Positions 17,528-26,766 of a stretch of DNA of 64,000 nucleotides are shown here, one piece after another; the stretch's first letter is position 1; every line of letters begins with the position of its first letter. The DNA is from Parasaccharibacter apium (lineage in GTDB: Bacteria; Pseudomonadota; Alphaproteobacteria; Acetobacterales; Acetobacteraceae). Position numbers and translations under genes: made by a program. The notes below the pieces were generated by a model. It saw only the letters and a program-made list of their open reading frames with translations, was not told the origin of the DNA and searched no databases. The stretch is taken from contig NZ_MEJG01000002.1 of NCBI RefSeq assembly GCF_002592045.1, positions 124,001-188,000 of the forward strand. Reading direction: 5' to 3'.

Positions 17528-18028
17528 TTATCCTCCTGCTAATTTACCCCGCAAGTGACGAGCTGTCCTGTCACTGACAAAGGGAGAAATATCCCCCCCT
17601 AGGCGGGCAATCTCCTTCACAATCCGGCTTGCGGTTGTACGGTGATTCTCTGAGGCCAGCAAAAAGACCGTCTCAATCTCCGGGGCTAAACGCCGTAACG
17701 CACCAGAGAGCTGAGTCTCAAAGTCAAAATCCCCCGCAGAGCGCAACCCACGGATAACCGTCCCCGCCCCAGCTTGCCTAACTGCATCAACTAAGAGCGT
17801 ATCAAAGCCTGTAACAGAGATGCGATCCCGGTGCGGTAAGCTAGCAATCTCTTGCTCTACAAGGCCGCGCCGCTCCTCAAAGCCTAAAAGCGGGGCCTTA
17901 GCATCGTTAATCGCCACACCAACCACAACATGATCGAACAACACCGCCGCCCGGTCAATCACATCCAGATGCCCAAATGTGATAGGGTCGAACGTACCGG
18001 GGTAGAAACCGATGCGCGGGTTAGTCAT
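17528..18028 (-). CDS. coaD: Phosphopantetheine adenylyltransferase
   Basis: A 166-residue CoaD, which adenylates 4'-phosphopantetheine in the penultimate step of coenzyme A synthesis. It has the nucleotidyltransferase T/HxGH-type motif ([14 protein letters not shown]), the substrate-binding [12 protein letters not shown] block and the SSRIVKEIA-like C-terminal segment (here [14 protein letters not shown]). The start ATG overlaps the end of gyrA by eight bases, so expression is coupled to gyrase. Longer in-frame starts inside gyrA exist but would put extra residues before the N-terminal beta strand. Confidence 0.95.
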   Translation of the reverse strand: MTNPRIGFYPGTFDPITFGHLDVIDRAAVLFDHVVVGVAINDAKAPLLGFEERRGLVEQEIASLPHRDRISVTGFDTLLVDAVRQAGAGTVIRGLRSAGDFDFETQLSGALRRLAPEIETVFLLASENHRTTASRIVKEIARLGGDISPFVSDRTARHLRGKLAGG

Positions 18029-20837
18029 CCGTTTTATCATCCGTAGCGGCTTCAGCCGTTTCGGCCTCACCTTCGGCAGACGATTCAGCCTCCTCAGTCT
18101 CCTCCTCCATCACGGGGAAGACGCTGATGATGCGCTCATCCCCATCGACACGGAAGAGCGTTACCCCCCCTGCCTGACGGGACATCACGCGCACTTGCTC
18201 CACTGGCAGACGGATAAGACGGCCTGTATCGGTCACCATCATCACATCTGTACCATCTAGCGTTACAAGCGTGCCGACCACCTCGCGACCACGGCGCGCA
18301 TTGGAGAAGGTCATGTTATTAATGCCCTGCCCCCCACGGCCGGAGACGCGATAATCATACGCGGAGGACCGCCGCCCGAAGCCTGTATCTGTCACAGTGA
18401 GAAGGATTTGCTCCTGCGCCTCAAGCGCGGCATAGCGTTCCTCACTCAGTGGGCTATCAGCGAGAATCCCCTCTAGCCCTTCTTCATCAGAGGCGACATC
18501 GCTGCTCTCATCAATATCCTCCTCAAGGGTCTCATCCCCCGCCTGAGCGGCAAGGACGCGGCGATGTGCATTTGCGGCGCGGAGATAAGCAGCACGCTCC
18601 TCCACGCTTGCCTCAACATGATTCAATACGGCCAGAGAGACCACCTTATCCCCATCAGCGAGGCGAATACCCCGCACACCGGTGCTGCCACGCCCTGCAA
18701 AAACACGCAGCACATCATCGGTGATATGGAAGCGAATCGCACGTGCATTACGCGTGGCAAGAAAGACATCCTGCCCCTCCCGGCATGTTGCCACGCCAAT
18801 GAGCTGGTCATTTTCATCCAGCTTCATCGCGATAAGGCCAGAGGAACGAATATTGCGGAAGTCACTTAACCGGTTACGCCGCACATTCCCGCTTGCTGTG
18901 GCAAAGACGAGATGCAAATCATCCCACAGCTCCTCATCTTGCGGCAACGGCAGCACGGCAGTGATAGTATCCTCGCCCAATTCTGGCAGCAGATTCACCA
19001 AAGCGCGGCCTTTAGCGGTTGGGGCTGCCTCTGGCAAATGCCAGACCTTCATCCGATACGCCTTCCCGCCAGAGGAGAAGAACAACACCCATTGATGTGT
19101 ATGGGCATTAAAGCTGCGGATGACGATATCATCACCACGCCGCCCTGCTGCCGTACGCCCACGCCCACCGCGATTCTGCGAACGGAATAAATCAAGCGGG
19201 GTCCGCTTAATAAAGCCATCGCGCGTGATGGTCACAACCATCTGGCCCGGCTCAATCAGGCTCTCATCGGACTGATCACCCAGCGCATCGGAGATTTCCG
19301 TACAACGCGGGTCTGCCAGAGCAGCGCGTGCGGCCTGAAGTTCCTCCCGCATGACTTCCATACGGCGGACATGGCTGCCGATAATCTCCAACAATTCCGT
19401 AATGCGCTGGCTGACCTCTGCCAACTCACCCTGAATCTTCTCCCGCTCAAGCCCTGTTAAGCGTTGGAGACGCAGCTCCAAAATACCGCGCGCCTGTGCC
19501 TCGGTAAGATGGACGCGGCCATCAATAATCACATTGCCTTCATCATGGATCAATTCCAGCAACGGCTCTACATCCGCAGCGGGCCATGTACGCGTCATGA
19601 GCTGCTCACGCGCTGTAGCGGCATCTGGTGCGGAGCGGATGAGGGCAATGACCTCATCAATATTCGCCACAGCCAGCACCAGACCAACGAGCAAATGCCC
19701 ACGGTCGCGCGCTTTATTCAAATCGAACCGCGCCCGGCGGAGAATCACATCCTCACGGAAGCGAATAAACGCATCCAACACATCGCGCAGCCCCATCGTA
19801 CGGGGGCGGCCTTCATCCAGAGCCAGCATATTCACGCTAAAACTCGTCTGAAGCTGCGTAAAGCGATAAAGCTGATTCAACACCACTTCCGGCGTAGCAT
19901 CACGCTTTAGCTCAATCACCACCCTCATACCGGAGCGATCACTCTCATCGCGGATGTCGGAAATGCCTTCAATATCCTTAGAGCGGACAAGGTCGGCAAT
20001 CTTCTCCTGCAACGTCGCTTTATTGACCTGATAAGGAATCTCCGTCACCACAATGGCAAAACGGTCTTTACGGATTTCCTCAATCTCAGCACGGGCACGC
20101 ACAGGGATGGAGCCACGGCCTGTCTCATAAGCCTGCCGGATACCCCGGCGGCCCATAATAATTCCCCCCGTTGGGAAGTCCGGCCCCGGGACAATCTGCA
20201 TGAGGTCTTCCAGCGTCATATCCGGGTTAGCAATAAGGGCTAGGACAGCATCAATCACCTCGCCCGGATTATGGGGTGGGATGTTCGTCGCCATACCCAC
20301 CGCAATACCGGATGCCCCATTAACTAAAAGATTCGGGAAGGCAGCCGGAAGAACCTGCGGCTCTTGCTCGCTCTCATCATAATTAGGCTGGAAGGCAACC
20401 GTATCGCGGTCAATATCATCCAGCAAAAAGGAGGCTGATTTTGCTAAGCGGGCCTCGGTATAGCGCATAGCCGCAGGGCTATCCCCATCGACAGAGCCAA
20501 AATTACCCTGCCCATCCACAAGCCGCACACGCATGGACCATGATTGCGCCATGCGGACCATAGCATCATAAATGGAGCTATCACCATGAGGGTGATATTT
20601 ACCCATCACGTCACCGACCGCGCGGGCCGATTTACGATAAGGCTTATCCGCCGTAAAGCCGCTCTCTCGCATAGCGTACAAAATACGGCGATGCACAGGC
20701 TTCAACCCATCGCGCACATCTGGCAAAGCGCGGGAGACGATCACCGACATCGCATAAGCCAGGTAAGAGGAGCGCATTTCCTCCTCAATCGTTACTGGGA
20801 GACGGTCGGAGGGTAAAATATCGTGCGGCTCGCTCAA
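18021..20837 (-). CDS. gyrA: DNA gyrase subunit A
   Basis: A 938-residue GyrA that cuts and rejoins DNA during negative supercoiling. The catalytic Tyr sits in [10 protein letters not shown]. The quinolone-determining region reads [10 protein letters not shown], with Ser and Asp at the usual 83 and 87 positions (wild type). The GyrA box appears as SQNRGGRGR at the start of the C-terminal beta-pinwheel. A roughly 60-residue acidic insert (around [16 protein letters not shown]) splits the pinwheel, and the tail is very Glu/Asp-rich; such insertions are common in alphaproteobacteria. coaD and a cyclophilin follow in the same operon. Confidence 0.97.
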   Translation of the reverse strand: MSEPHDILPSDRLPVTIEEEMRSSYLAYAMSVIVSRALPDVRDGLKPVHRRILYAMRESGFTADKPYRKSARAVGDVMGKYHPHGDSSIYDAMVRMAQSWSMRVRLVDGQGNFGSVDGDSPAAMRYTEARLAKSASFLLDDIDRDTVAFQPNYDESEQEPQVLPAAFPNLLVNGASGIAVGMATNIPPHNPGEVIDAVLALIANPDMTLEDLMQIVPGPDFPTGGIIMGRRGIRQAYETGRGSIPVRARAEIEEIRKDRFAIVVTEIPYQVNKATLQEKIADLVRSKDIEGISDIRDESDRSGMRVVIELKRDATPEVVLNQLYRFTQLQTSFSVNMLALDEGRPRTMGLRDVLDAFIRFREDVILRRARFDLNKARDRGHLLVGLVLAVANIDEVIALIRSAPDAATAREQLMTRTWPAADVEPLLELIHDEGNVIIDGRVHLTEAQARGILELRLQRLTGLEREKIQGELAEVSQRITELLEIIGSHVRRMEVMREELQAARAALADPRCTEISDALGDQSDESLIEPGQMVVTITRDGFIKRTPLDLFRSQNRGGRGRTAAGRRGDDIVIRSFNAHTHQWVLFFSSGGKAYRMKVWHLPEAAPTAKGRALVNLLPELGEDTITAVLPLPQDEELWDDLHLVFATASGNVRRNRLSDFRNIRSSGLIAMKLDENDQLIGVATCREGQDVFLATRNARAIRFHITDDVLRVFAGRGSTGVRGIRLADGDKVVSLAVLNHVEASVEERAAYLRAANAHRRVLAAQAGDETLEEDIDESSDVASDEEGLEGILADSPLSEERYAALEAQEQILLTVTDTGFGRRSSAYDYRVSGRGGQGINNMTFSNARRGREVVGTLVTLDGTDVMMVTDTGRLIRLPVEQVRVMSRQAGGVTLFRVDGDERIISVFPVMEEETEEAESSAEGEAETAEAATDDKTDD

Positions 20838-20948
20838 GACAAATCAACCTATTTTCTATAAATGGTTAGGTTCCCTAGCATAGCCTATTCTACCGAGAGT
20901 TCCTAGTTTGTTCCGTCCATCCTCTTTTATCGCGCTCTTTTTACCCTT

Positions 20949-22283
20949 ATGAGCCACCCTGCTGCCCCCTTTATCACACCCCTCCCATGGCAGCCGCCTG
21001 CGGCATTTTTCCCCCTCTGCCGCACGACAGAACATTCCGTTTTTCTCGATAGTGGCGGCCCTGCCACACAAGACCGCCATCGTTGGAGCTTGCTTTGCCC
21101 CCGCCCGGTGGCTCATCTCACCCTGCCTTTGGCAGAGATACACCAGTTTCCCCAAATATTACGCCAGTTCCTCACCACTCATGCCCCCACTACACCGTTA
21201 GAGCCTATGGATGACGCTCTGCCCTTTCTGGGTGGGGTGATTGGTATGCTCAGCTATGAGGCGGGTATGCGCTATGCAGGTCTAACCTCCCGCCATCAAA
21301 CAGAATGCCCCGCCTTAACAGCCCTTGCCTGCCGGGATTTCTTCCTCTTTGACCGGCGCGCACAAAAATTATGGTGGGTCAGCGCGGAGGGGCTCCCTCC
21401 CCCCGCTATGCCCACCCCAACGCATAAACCCGCCCTAACACCACATCTCACCCCTCATGCCACGCAAAATGCCTCACACTGGCAAGAGGCTGTACAAACT
21501 ATGCGGCGTTACATTGCAGCCGGCGATATCTTCCAAGCGAACCTCACTATGCGCTGGTATGCTGACCACCCCGCAGGGTTGGACCTCCCACTTTTATATG
21601 AGCAACTCCGCACCCAATGCCCTGCCCCCTTTGGGGCGTGGTTTCATACACCGGATTTTACGCTGCTCAGTGCCTCAGTTGAGCGGTTTATCGCCCTTGA
21701 TGCCGAGGGTATGATTGAGACACGGCCCATTAAAGGCACCTGCCCCATCAGCCCAGACCCACAACAGAATGACGCTTTCAAAGAGGCTCTCCGCCATGAT
21801 GAGAAAGAACGGGCGGAAAACCTCATGATTACCGACCTGATGCGCCATGATATTGGGCAAGTCTGCCAACTTGGCAGCGTCACCGTGCCGCAGCTTTTTG
21901 CGGTCGAGGCGTTTGCCCATGTGCATCATCTTGTCTCTAGCGTGCAAGGGCGGCTCAGACCGGGGTTGGATGCAGCGGACCTCCTCGCCGCCACAATACC
22001 GCCCGGCTCCGTCACCGGAGCCCCAAAATATCGGGCTATGGAGATTATTGATGAGGTCGAGACCTCCGCACGCGGGGCCTATTGTGGGACGCTTTTCCGC
22101 CTCGGATGGGATGGCACGCTTGATAGTGCCGTTATCATCCGCAGTATCAGCGTAACAGCCAAAACCCTTGCCGTCGGGGCTGGTGGGGGCATCACATATC
22201 CCTCCCACCCAGAGCGCGAATATGAGGAGATGTGCCTCAAAGCCGCGCCTCTTTTAAAGGTGCTTCGCCATTATGGCTCATAA
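20949..22283 (+). CDS. pabB: Aminodeoxychorismate synthase component I
   Basis: A 444-residue PabB-type enzyme that aminates chorismate to 4-amino-4-deoxychorismate for folate synthesis. The chorismate-binding domain is clear: PIKGTCP, ERAENLMITDLMRHDIGQV, GSVTGAPKYRAMEIIDEVE and the C-terminal AVGAGGGITYPSHPEREYEE. The PIKGT Lys marks PabB rather than TrpE. No glutamine amidotransferase partner lies nearby. It overlaps pabC by 11 bases. Together with folE, folP and folB-folK about 10 kb away it covers most of folate synthesis. Confidence 0.92.
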   Translation: MSHPAAPFITPLPWQPPAAFFPLCRTTEHSVFLDSGGPATQDRHRWSLLCPRPVAHLTLPLAEIHQFPQILRQFLTTHAPTTPLEPMDDALPFLGGVIGMLSYEAGMRYAGLTSRHQTECPALTALACRDFFLFDRRAQKLWWVSAEGLPPPAMPTPTHKPALTPHLTPHATQNASHWQEAVQTMRRYIAAGDIFQANLTMRWYADHPAGLDLPLLYEQLRTQCPAPFGAWFHTPDFTLLSASVERFIALDAEGMIETRPIKGTCPISPDPQQNDAFKEALRHDEKERAENLMITDLMRHDIGQVCQLGSVTVPQLFAVEAFAHVHHLVSSVQGRLRPGLDAADLLAATIPPGSVTGAPKYRAMEIIDEVETSARGAYCGTLFRLGWDGTLDSAVIIRSISVTAKTLAVGAGGGITYPSHPEREYEEMCLKAAPLLKVLRHYGS

Positions 22284-23136
22284 GGTCATCCCCCCTTATC
22301 TCTGGCTGAATGACACGCTCCACCCAGCGGACCAACCGGCCATTATGGCCCAAGACAGAGGCTACCTCCTCGGTGATGGGCTCTTTGAGACCATGCAGCT
22401 TTATAATCACCGCGTGCCTTTACTAGAGGCTCACCTCACCCGGCTAGAAGAAGGCTGCCGCCTATTGCACATCCCCACACCTCAGCGCACTCTTATTGAG
22501 AGGGCACTCCACCAACTTATAGAGGCCAACCACCTCACTCATGGCTCTGTGCGCCTGACGCTCACACGCGGCCCCGGCCCGCGGGGCTTAGCCCCACCAG
22601 CTCACCCAAGCCCGACCTTGCTCATCACAACCGCCCCACCACTGCAACACCCACCCCAGCCTGTCCGCCTGCATATCAGCACGCAGCGGCGGGACCCTCA
22701 CTCTATGTTGAATCGGGTGAAATCACTCAATGCATTACCGGCCATCCTCGCCCGTTTAGAAGCCCAAGACCATGGGGCAGATGATGCGCTTTGGCTCACC
22801 CATGAAGGCTCCATTACCGAAGCCACTGCGGCAAGTTTCCTAGCTTTGATAGACGGACAATTAGTAACACCTCCCCTCTCCACCGGCATTCTCCCTGGTA
22901 TCACGCGCGCACGATTGCTCGCCGCTGGGATGTGTGAAGAGCAACTTTTGAGCAACAATGACATTCCCCTTCTACAAGGGGCATGGCTGGCCACGGCCCT
23001 TAACCTCACCCCGATTGCCGCGATTGGGGAACATGCGCTGCCACCTCAGCCAGAGCGCAGCGCAGAGTTACGGCGCATCCTCTATGACCATCCCATCTTG
23101 AATCCCCCCACCCAAACAGCCACATCTGCCTCATGA
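22273..23136 (+). CDS. pabC: Class IV aminotransferase, probable aminodeoxychorismate lyase
   Basis: A 287-residue fold-type IV PLP enzyme. The PLP Lys is in NRVKSLNALP, and the family signature with the nearby Glu lies at EGSITEATAASFLALIDG. The N-terminal RGYLLGDGLFETM is typical of PabC and D-amino acid aminotransferases. PabC splits 4-amino-4-deoxychorismate into 4-aminobenzoate and pyruvate, and the 11-base overlap with pabB makes that the best call. Branched-chain or D-amino acid transamination is less likely. It couples to ptrB by an ATGA overlap. Confidence 0.87.
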   Translation: MAHKVIPPYLWLNDTLHPADQPAIMAQDRGYLLGDGLFETMQLYNHRVPLLEAHLTRLEEGCRLLHIPTPQRTLIERALHQLIEANHLTHGSVRLTLTRGPGPRGLAPPAHPSPTLLITTAPPLQHPPQPVRLHISTQRRDPHSMLNRVKSLNALPAILARLEAQDHGADDALWLTHEGSITEATAASFLALIDGQLVTPPLSTGILPGITRARLLAAGMCEEQLLSNNDIPLLQGAWLATALNLTPIAAIGEHALPPQPERSAELRRILYDHPILNPPTQTATSAS

Positions 23137-25280
23137 CTGCACATACACATACCCCCGCTCCCACCGCCACGCCCAAGGCCCCCATCGCCCGGCGCAACCC
23201 CATCGTGCTAGAGCAGCTTGGCCGCACCCGCACGGATTCCTACGCGTGGATGAAAGATGAAAACTGGCAGAAAGTCCTAAGAGACCCTTCCATTCTACGC
23301 GATGATATCCGCACCCATTTAGAGCACGAAAACGCCTATACAAAGGCCATGCTGGCCGAGACCGTCCCCTTACAAGAGGCCCTCTTTCAAGAGATGGTCG
23401 GCCGGATTCCTCCTGCTGAAGAATCCGTCCCGCTCCCCTCTGGCCCGTGGCTATATAGCTTACGTTTTGAGAAAGACGCCCAATATCCCCTCCATGTCCG
23501 CCGCCCCCGCAAAGCTGGCACTAACGAGGCCGATGGGCCGGAAGAAATTCTACTTGATGTCAACAAGCTTGCCGCTCAACATAGCTTCTACAGCCTCGCC
23601 CAAGCTGCCCATACCGAAGACCACCGCTATTACGTCTATGCTGAGGATGTACAAGGCTCAGAGGTCTATCGCATTCAGGTCAAAGACCTCTCCACAGGGA
23701 CACTCTGCGCCCCGGCGGTGGAGAGCTGTACCGGCAGCTTCACCCTCTCGCCGGATAGCCAATATCTCTTTTGGATTTACCGCGATGATAATGGCCGCCC
23801 CTCCCGTATTTATCGCCGCCCCCTGCGTGGGGGGGATGATACGCTCGTCTTTGATGAGACCGACCCCGGTTTCTTCCTCAGCATTGGGGTAAGTGCCTCT
23901 CGCGCATGGATTATCATCGAGCGCGGGGACCATGATACGAATGAGACCCTCCTCATCCCCGCAGCGGAGCCAACAGCCCCTCCAAAATTAGCCGCCCCCC
24001 TCGTGCGGGGAGAACGCTATAGCCTCACCCATTGGAATGACCGTTTTATCATCCTCACCAATGCAGGGGGGGCGGTTGATTTCAAGCTCATGACCGCACC
24101 AGAAGCCACGCCAGACCGGAGCCATTGGCGGGACTTCCTCCCTTATGAGGAAGGCCATTTCCTCCTCGGTGTTAGTACAGGGCGCGAGCATCTCGCTTGG
24201 ATAGAACGGCGCAATGGCAATACGGAAATCTTCATCCTTGACCATAAGGATGCTGATAAAGGGGCGATTCGCACCCATGCACGCCGTATCAGCATGGATG
24301 AGCCAGCCTATACGCTCAGCCTCCTCGGGGTGTTGGAATATGACGTGCCTATTCTGCGTTATATTTACCAATCCCCCACCACACCGGCCCATTGGTATGA
24401 TTACGATATGCAGACGGGGCAAAAGACCCTCCGCAAAGTGCGGGAGGTCCCCTCCGGGCATGACCCTGCCGCTTATGAGACACGCCGCCTTTTTGCTAAA
24501 GCACAAGATGGCGCGTTGGTCCCCATCACCCTCTTGATGAAAAAAGGCACGGAGCTAAATGGGAAGAACCCCATGTTGCTCTATGGCTATGGCTCTTATG
24601 GTATCTCTATGGAGGCCAGCTTCTCCACCACTGCGCTAAGCTTGGTGGATCGTGGAGTCATTTACGCTATAGCCCATGTACGTGGTGGCAGTGAGAAAGG
24701 ATGGGGGTGGTTCCTAGACGGGCGAGCCACCAAAAAGACGAACAGCTTTACCGACTTCATCAGCTCTGCTCATTATTTGATTGATGAAGGCTATACCGCA
24801 CCACGCCGCATTGTCGCCCATGGGGGCTCCGCTGGGGGGCTGCTTATGGGGGCGATTGCCAATATGGCCCCAGAGCTTTTTGCCGGGATTGCGGCCCAAG
24901 TGCCCTTTGTGGATATGCTCAACACAATGTCGGACATCTCCCTCCCCCTCACCCCGCCGGAATGGCCAGAATGGGGTAATCCTCTCACCGACCCAGAGGC
25001 TTACGATCTCATCGCCAGCTATTCCCCTTACGATAACATCCGGCCTGTCCCCTATCCGGCGATTCTGGCGATGGGGGGTTTATCTGACCCACGCGTCACC
25101 TATTGGGAGCCAGCAAAATGGATTGCCCGTTTGCGGGAGGAAGCCAAGGGCGGGCCTTTCCTCTGTCATATCAATATGGAGGCAGGCCATGGCGGCTCCT
25201 CCGGGCGGTTTGCACGTTTGAAGGAAGTCGCCCTCGTGCAAGCCTTCGCACTATGGAGCCTCCAACGCGCTAACGCATAA
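23133..25280 (+). CDS. ptrB: Oligopeptidase B (prolyl oligopeptidase family, S9A)
   Basis: A 715-residue serine peptidase that cuts short peptides after basic residues. It has an N-terminal seven-bladed propeller and a C-terminal alpha/beta-hydrolase domain. The catalytic Ser lies in AHGGSAGGLLMG, the Asp in GGLSDPRVTYWEP and the His in EAGHGGSSGRF. GYGSYGISMEASF is the usual entry to the catalytic domain. No signal peptide is visible, so it is cytosolic. It is translationally coupled to pabC, an unrelated pathway, which probably reflects packing rather than function. Confidence 0.92.
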   Translation: MTAHTHTPAPTATPKAPIARRNPIVLEQLGRTRTDSYAWMKDENWQKVLRDPSILRDDIRTHLEHENAYTKAMLAETVPLQEALFQEMVGRIPPAEESVPLPSGPWLYSLRFEKDAQYPLHVRRPRKAGTNEADGPEEILLDVNKLAAQHSFYSLAQAAHTEDHRYYVYAEDVQGSEVYRIQVKDLSTGTLCAPAVESCTGSFTLSPDSQYLFWIYRDDNGRPSRIYRRPLRGGDDTLVFDETDPGFFLSIGVSASRAWIIIERGDHDTNETLLIPAAEPTAPPKLAAPLVRGERYSLTHWNDRFIILTNAGGAVDFKLMTAPEATPDRSHWRDFLPYEEGHFLLGVSTGREHLAWIERRNGNTEIFILDHKDADKGAIRTHARRISMDEPAYTLSLLGVLEYDVPILRYIYQSPTTPAHWYDYDMQTGQKTLRKVREVPSGHDPAAYETRRLFAKAQDGALVPITLLMKKGTELNGKNPMLLYGYGSYGISMEASFSTTALSLVDRGVIYAIAHVRGGSEKGWGWFLDGRATKKTNSFTDFISSAHYLIDEGYTAPRRIVAHGGSAGGLLMGAIANMAPELFAGIAAQVPFVDMLNTMSDISLPLTPPEWPEWGNPLTDPEAYDLIASYSPYDNIRPVPYPAILAMGGLSDPRVTYWEPAKWIARLREEAKGGPFLCHINMEAGHGGSSGRFARLKEVALVQAFALWSLQRANA

Positions 25281-25306
25281 CCCCTCCATTAAAGCGGGGG
25301 AGAGCC

Positions 25307-25768
25307 TTATTGGAGGTCATCCCCCTCGCTATCCATATCCATCTCTGCAAGCTGGGAGCAAATCTTACCTAGCCGGGAATCACCCTGCCCCACGCCCTCC
25401 CCGCAAGCTGTGCGCGCATCTTTACCGCAGCTTTTAATCACGCTCTCCATGTCCGATTCCAAAACATCGCGGACAAGCCCAACGTCAAAGCTACGTTGTG
25501 CGGTTTCCTCAACATCGAGCTGCTTTTGCACCTTTCGCATCTCATGCAGATTATTCACACAAGCTGTGCTGACGACACGCGTATGGTCGCGCAAAACGGC
25601 GAGGATGTTATTCACGACCACGCCTTTTTCATTCACTGCGGGGTCATCATCATCCGTACGGGCAGAGCCATCAGCCCATGCCACCCCCATCGAACTCATA
25701 AAAACAAGGCTCAAAAGCCCCCCTAAAAGGCGGGACCGGCGGGACAAGAAGAAAGAAAACTGGCTCAT
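25307..25768 (-). CDS. Small secreted protein with four cysteines, function unknown
   Basis: A 153-residue protein that I do not recognise. A signal peptide (hydrophobic core GGLLSLVFMSSMGVA, cleavage near WAD) is followed by a short Asp-rich patch (DDDD). A helical, charged body has four Cys in the mature chain (TACVNN, KSCGKD, TACGEG, KICSQL), which could form two disulfides. The tail is acidic. ATG 25768 has AGGGGA directly upstream. It is convergent with ptrB, whose stop is 27 bases away, and stands alone. Confidence 0.65.
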   Translation of the reverse strand: MSQFSFFLSRRSRLLGGLLSLVFMSSMGVAWADGSARTDDDDPAVNEKGVVVNNILAVLRDHTRVVSTACVNNLHEMRKVQKQLDVEETAQRSFDVGLVRDVLESDMESVIKSCGKDARTACGEGVGQGDSRLGKICSQLAEMDMDSEGDDLQ

Positions 25769-25955
25769 TCCCCTACCATAATCCGAAAAACATGAAGGGG
25801 AAATGGGGCTTTTGCACGACATCACCTTGACTCACCCCTCCATTACAGGCTATGCGGTCGCCAAGTTTCGCGGGCGTGTTAGCCCTGCATTATGAGAGCC
25901 ACTACCTTGCAAAAAGGTGGGGAGGCGCATCTTTTGGTCGGGGAGCCTGAACATT

Positions 25956-26081
25956 ATGAAGATTCGTAATAGCCTGAAATCCGCTAAGATTCGTGATAAA
26001 AACTGCCGCGTTGTTCGCCGCCGTGGCCGCGTTTATGTCATCAATAAACAAAACCCACGTATGAAGGCTCGTCAGGGCTAA
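25956..26081 (+). CDS. rpmJ: Ribosomal protein bL36
   Basis: A 41-residue L36, beginning [17 protein letters not shown] and ending [10 protein letters not shown], with the very basic composition of the family. It has a single Cys, so it is the zinc-free form of L36 common in alphaproteobacteria. The ATG follows a GGGGAG-containing leader. A possible terminator ending in a T7 run lies 70-100 bases downstream. Confidence 0.95.
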   Translation: MKIRNSLKSAKIRDKNCRVVRRRGRVYVINKQNPRMKARQG

Positions 26082-26153
26082 GTAACAGATTTATGGGGAC
26101 GCACCGCTTGATGTGCTGCGTGCTTCATGCTCTGCCCCCTTATAAGGGGAGGA

Positions 26154-26185
26154 AGCCTCTTGCCTTCTGGCTGGGGGCTTTTTTT
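26154..26185 (+). terminator. Possible intrinsic terminator of rpmJ
   Basis: AGCCTC (26154-26159) can pair with GGGGCT/GAGGCT-like bases at 26173-26179, including one G-T pair, right before a run of seven T (26179-26185). A palindrome CCCCTTATAAGGGG lies just upstream. The T7 run also sits in the signal-peptide coding part of the next gene, so its role is ambiguous. Confidence 0.4.
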
Positions 26186-26757
26186 GTTTTACGACTACCC
26201 CGCTCGCCTATGCAGCAGCCCCGACTCATCCCACGCCTGCTGCCTCTGCCCCCCCTAAGGCTCATAGCCTCAGCTTAAAAGAGAAAATCACCCAAACCGA
26301 GCAGGCTCTCGCCACAGAGCAAGACGACCAAAAAGCCCAAGCCTTGATGAAAAAGGCCGAAACATTACGCCTCTATACTGTGCAAAATAGTGGCCGTTTA
26401 CTGCTGAGCGAAGCGCAAGAGGCCATCCAAAAAGGCCATACGGATGAGGCTGAACGCGCCCTCTCTGCCGCTTTAACCCTTCAGCCGGATAATGCCTTTC
26501 TCCGCCGCCAACGCGCAGCGATTCGCTTTATCGGCAATGACCTCACCGGCACGGTAGAGGACCTCCAAGTCGCCCTTGTGCATGACCCCGGTGATGCTCA
26601 AAGCTGGGATTTGCTCGCCCGCACGCAAGAGCATCTCCATCACCCTCATCAGACCCTTCATGCTTATACGGAGGCCCTCACCCATGCCCCGCTCCTCCCC
26701 AATGGGCAAAAACGCTACCAACAGCTAGAGCAACGCGCAAACGGCACACCGGATTAA
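26167..26757 (+). CDS. TPR-repeat protein with probable signal peptide; start uncertain
   Basis: The C-terminal 137 residues are clear TPR: GHTDEAERALSAALTLQPDN is one repeat and a second follows around AQSWDLLARTQEHLHHP. The frame stays open upstream to a stop at 26143-26145 and reads as a hydrophobic stretch ending FTTTPLAYA, a good signal-peptidase site, then a Pro/Ala linker and a Gln/Glu-rich helix. No ATG exists in this part, and CTG 26167 is given only as a placeholder. A strong AAGGGGAGGA (26144-26153) sits correctly for TTG 26160, but that codon is out of frame unless the T7 run at 26179 loses one base. The first ordinary in-frame starts are TTG 26344 and ATG 26347, which would drop the signal peptide. 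Confidence 0.6.
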   Translation: MAGGFFCFTTTPLAYAAAPTHPTPAASAPPKAHSLSLKEKITQTEQALATEQDDQKAQALMKKAETLRLYTVQNSGRLLLSEAQEAIQKGHTDEAERALSAALTLQPDNAFLRRQRAAIRFIGNDLTGTVEDLQVALVHDPGDAQSWDLLARTQEHLHHPHQTLHAYTEALTHAPLLPNGQKRYQQLEQRANGTPD

Positions 26758-26766
26758 CCATCCGCC

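Noticed and set aside
18021-20837. Quinolone-resistance change in gyrA
   Set aside because: The region reads GDSSIYD, with Ser and Asp at the key positions, so it looks wild type.
26093-26278. 61-codon open frame after rpmJ
   Set aside because: It shares sequence with the TPR gene's signal region but in another frame. Without an extra T in the T7 run it encodes nothing coherent, so it is discussed as part of the frame problem.
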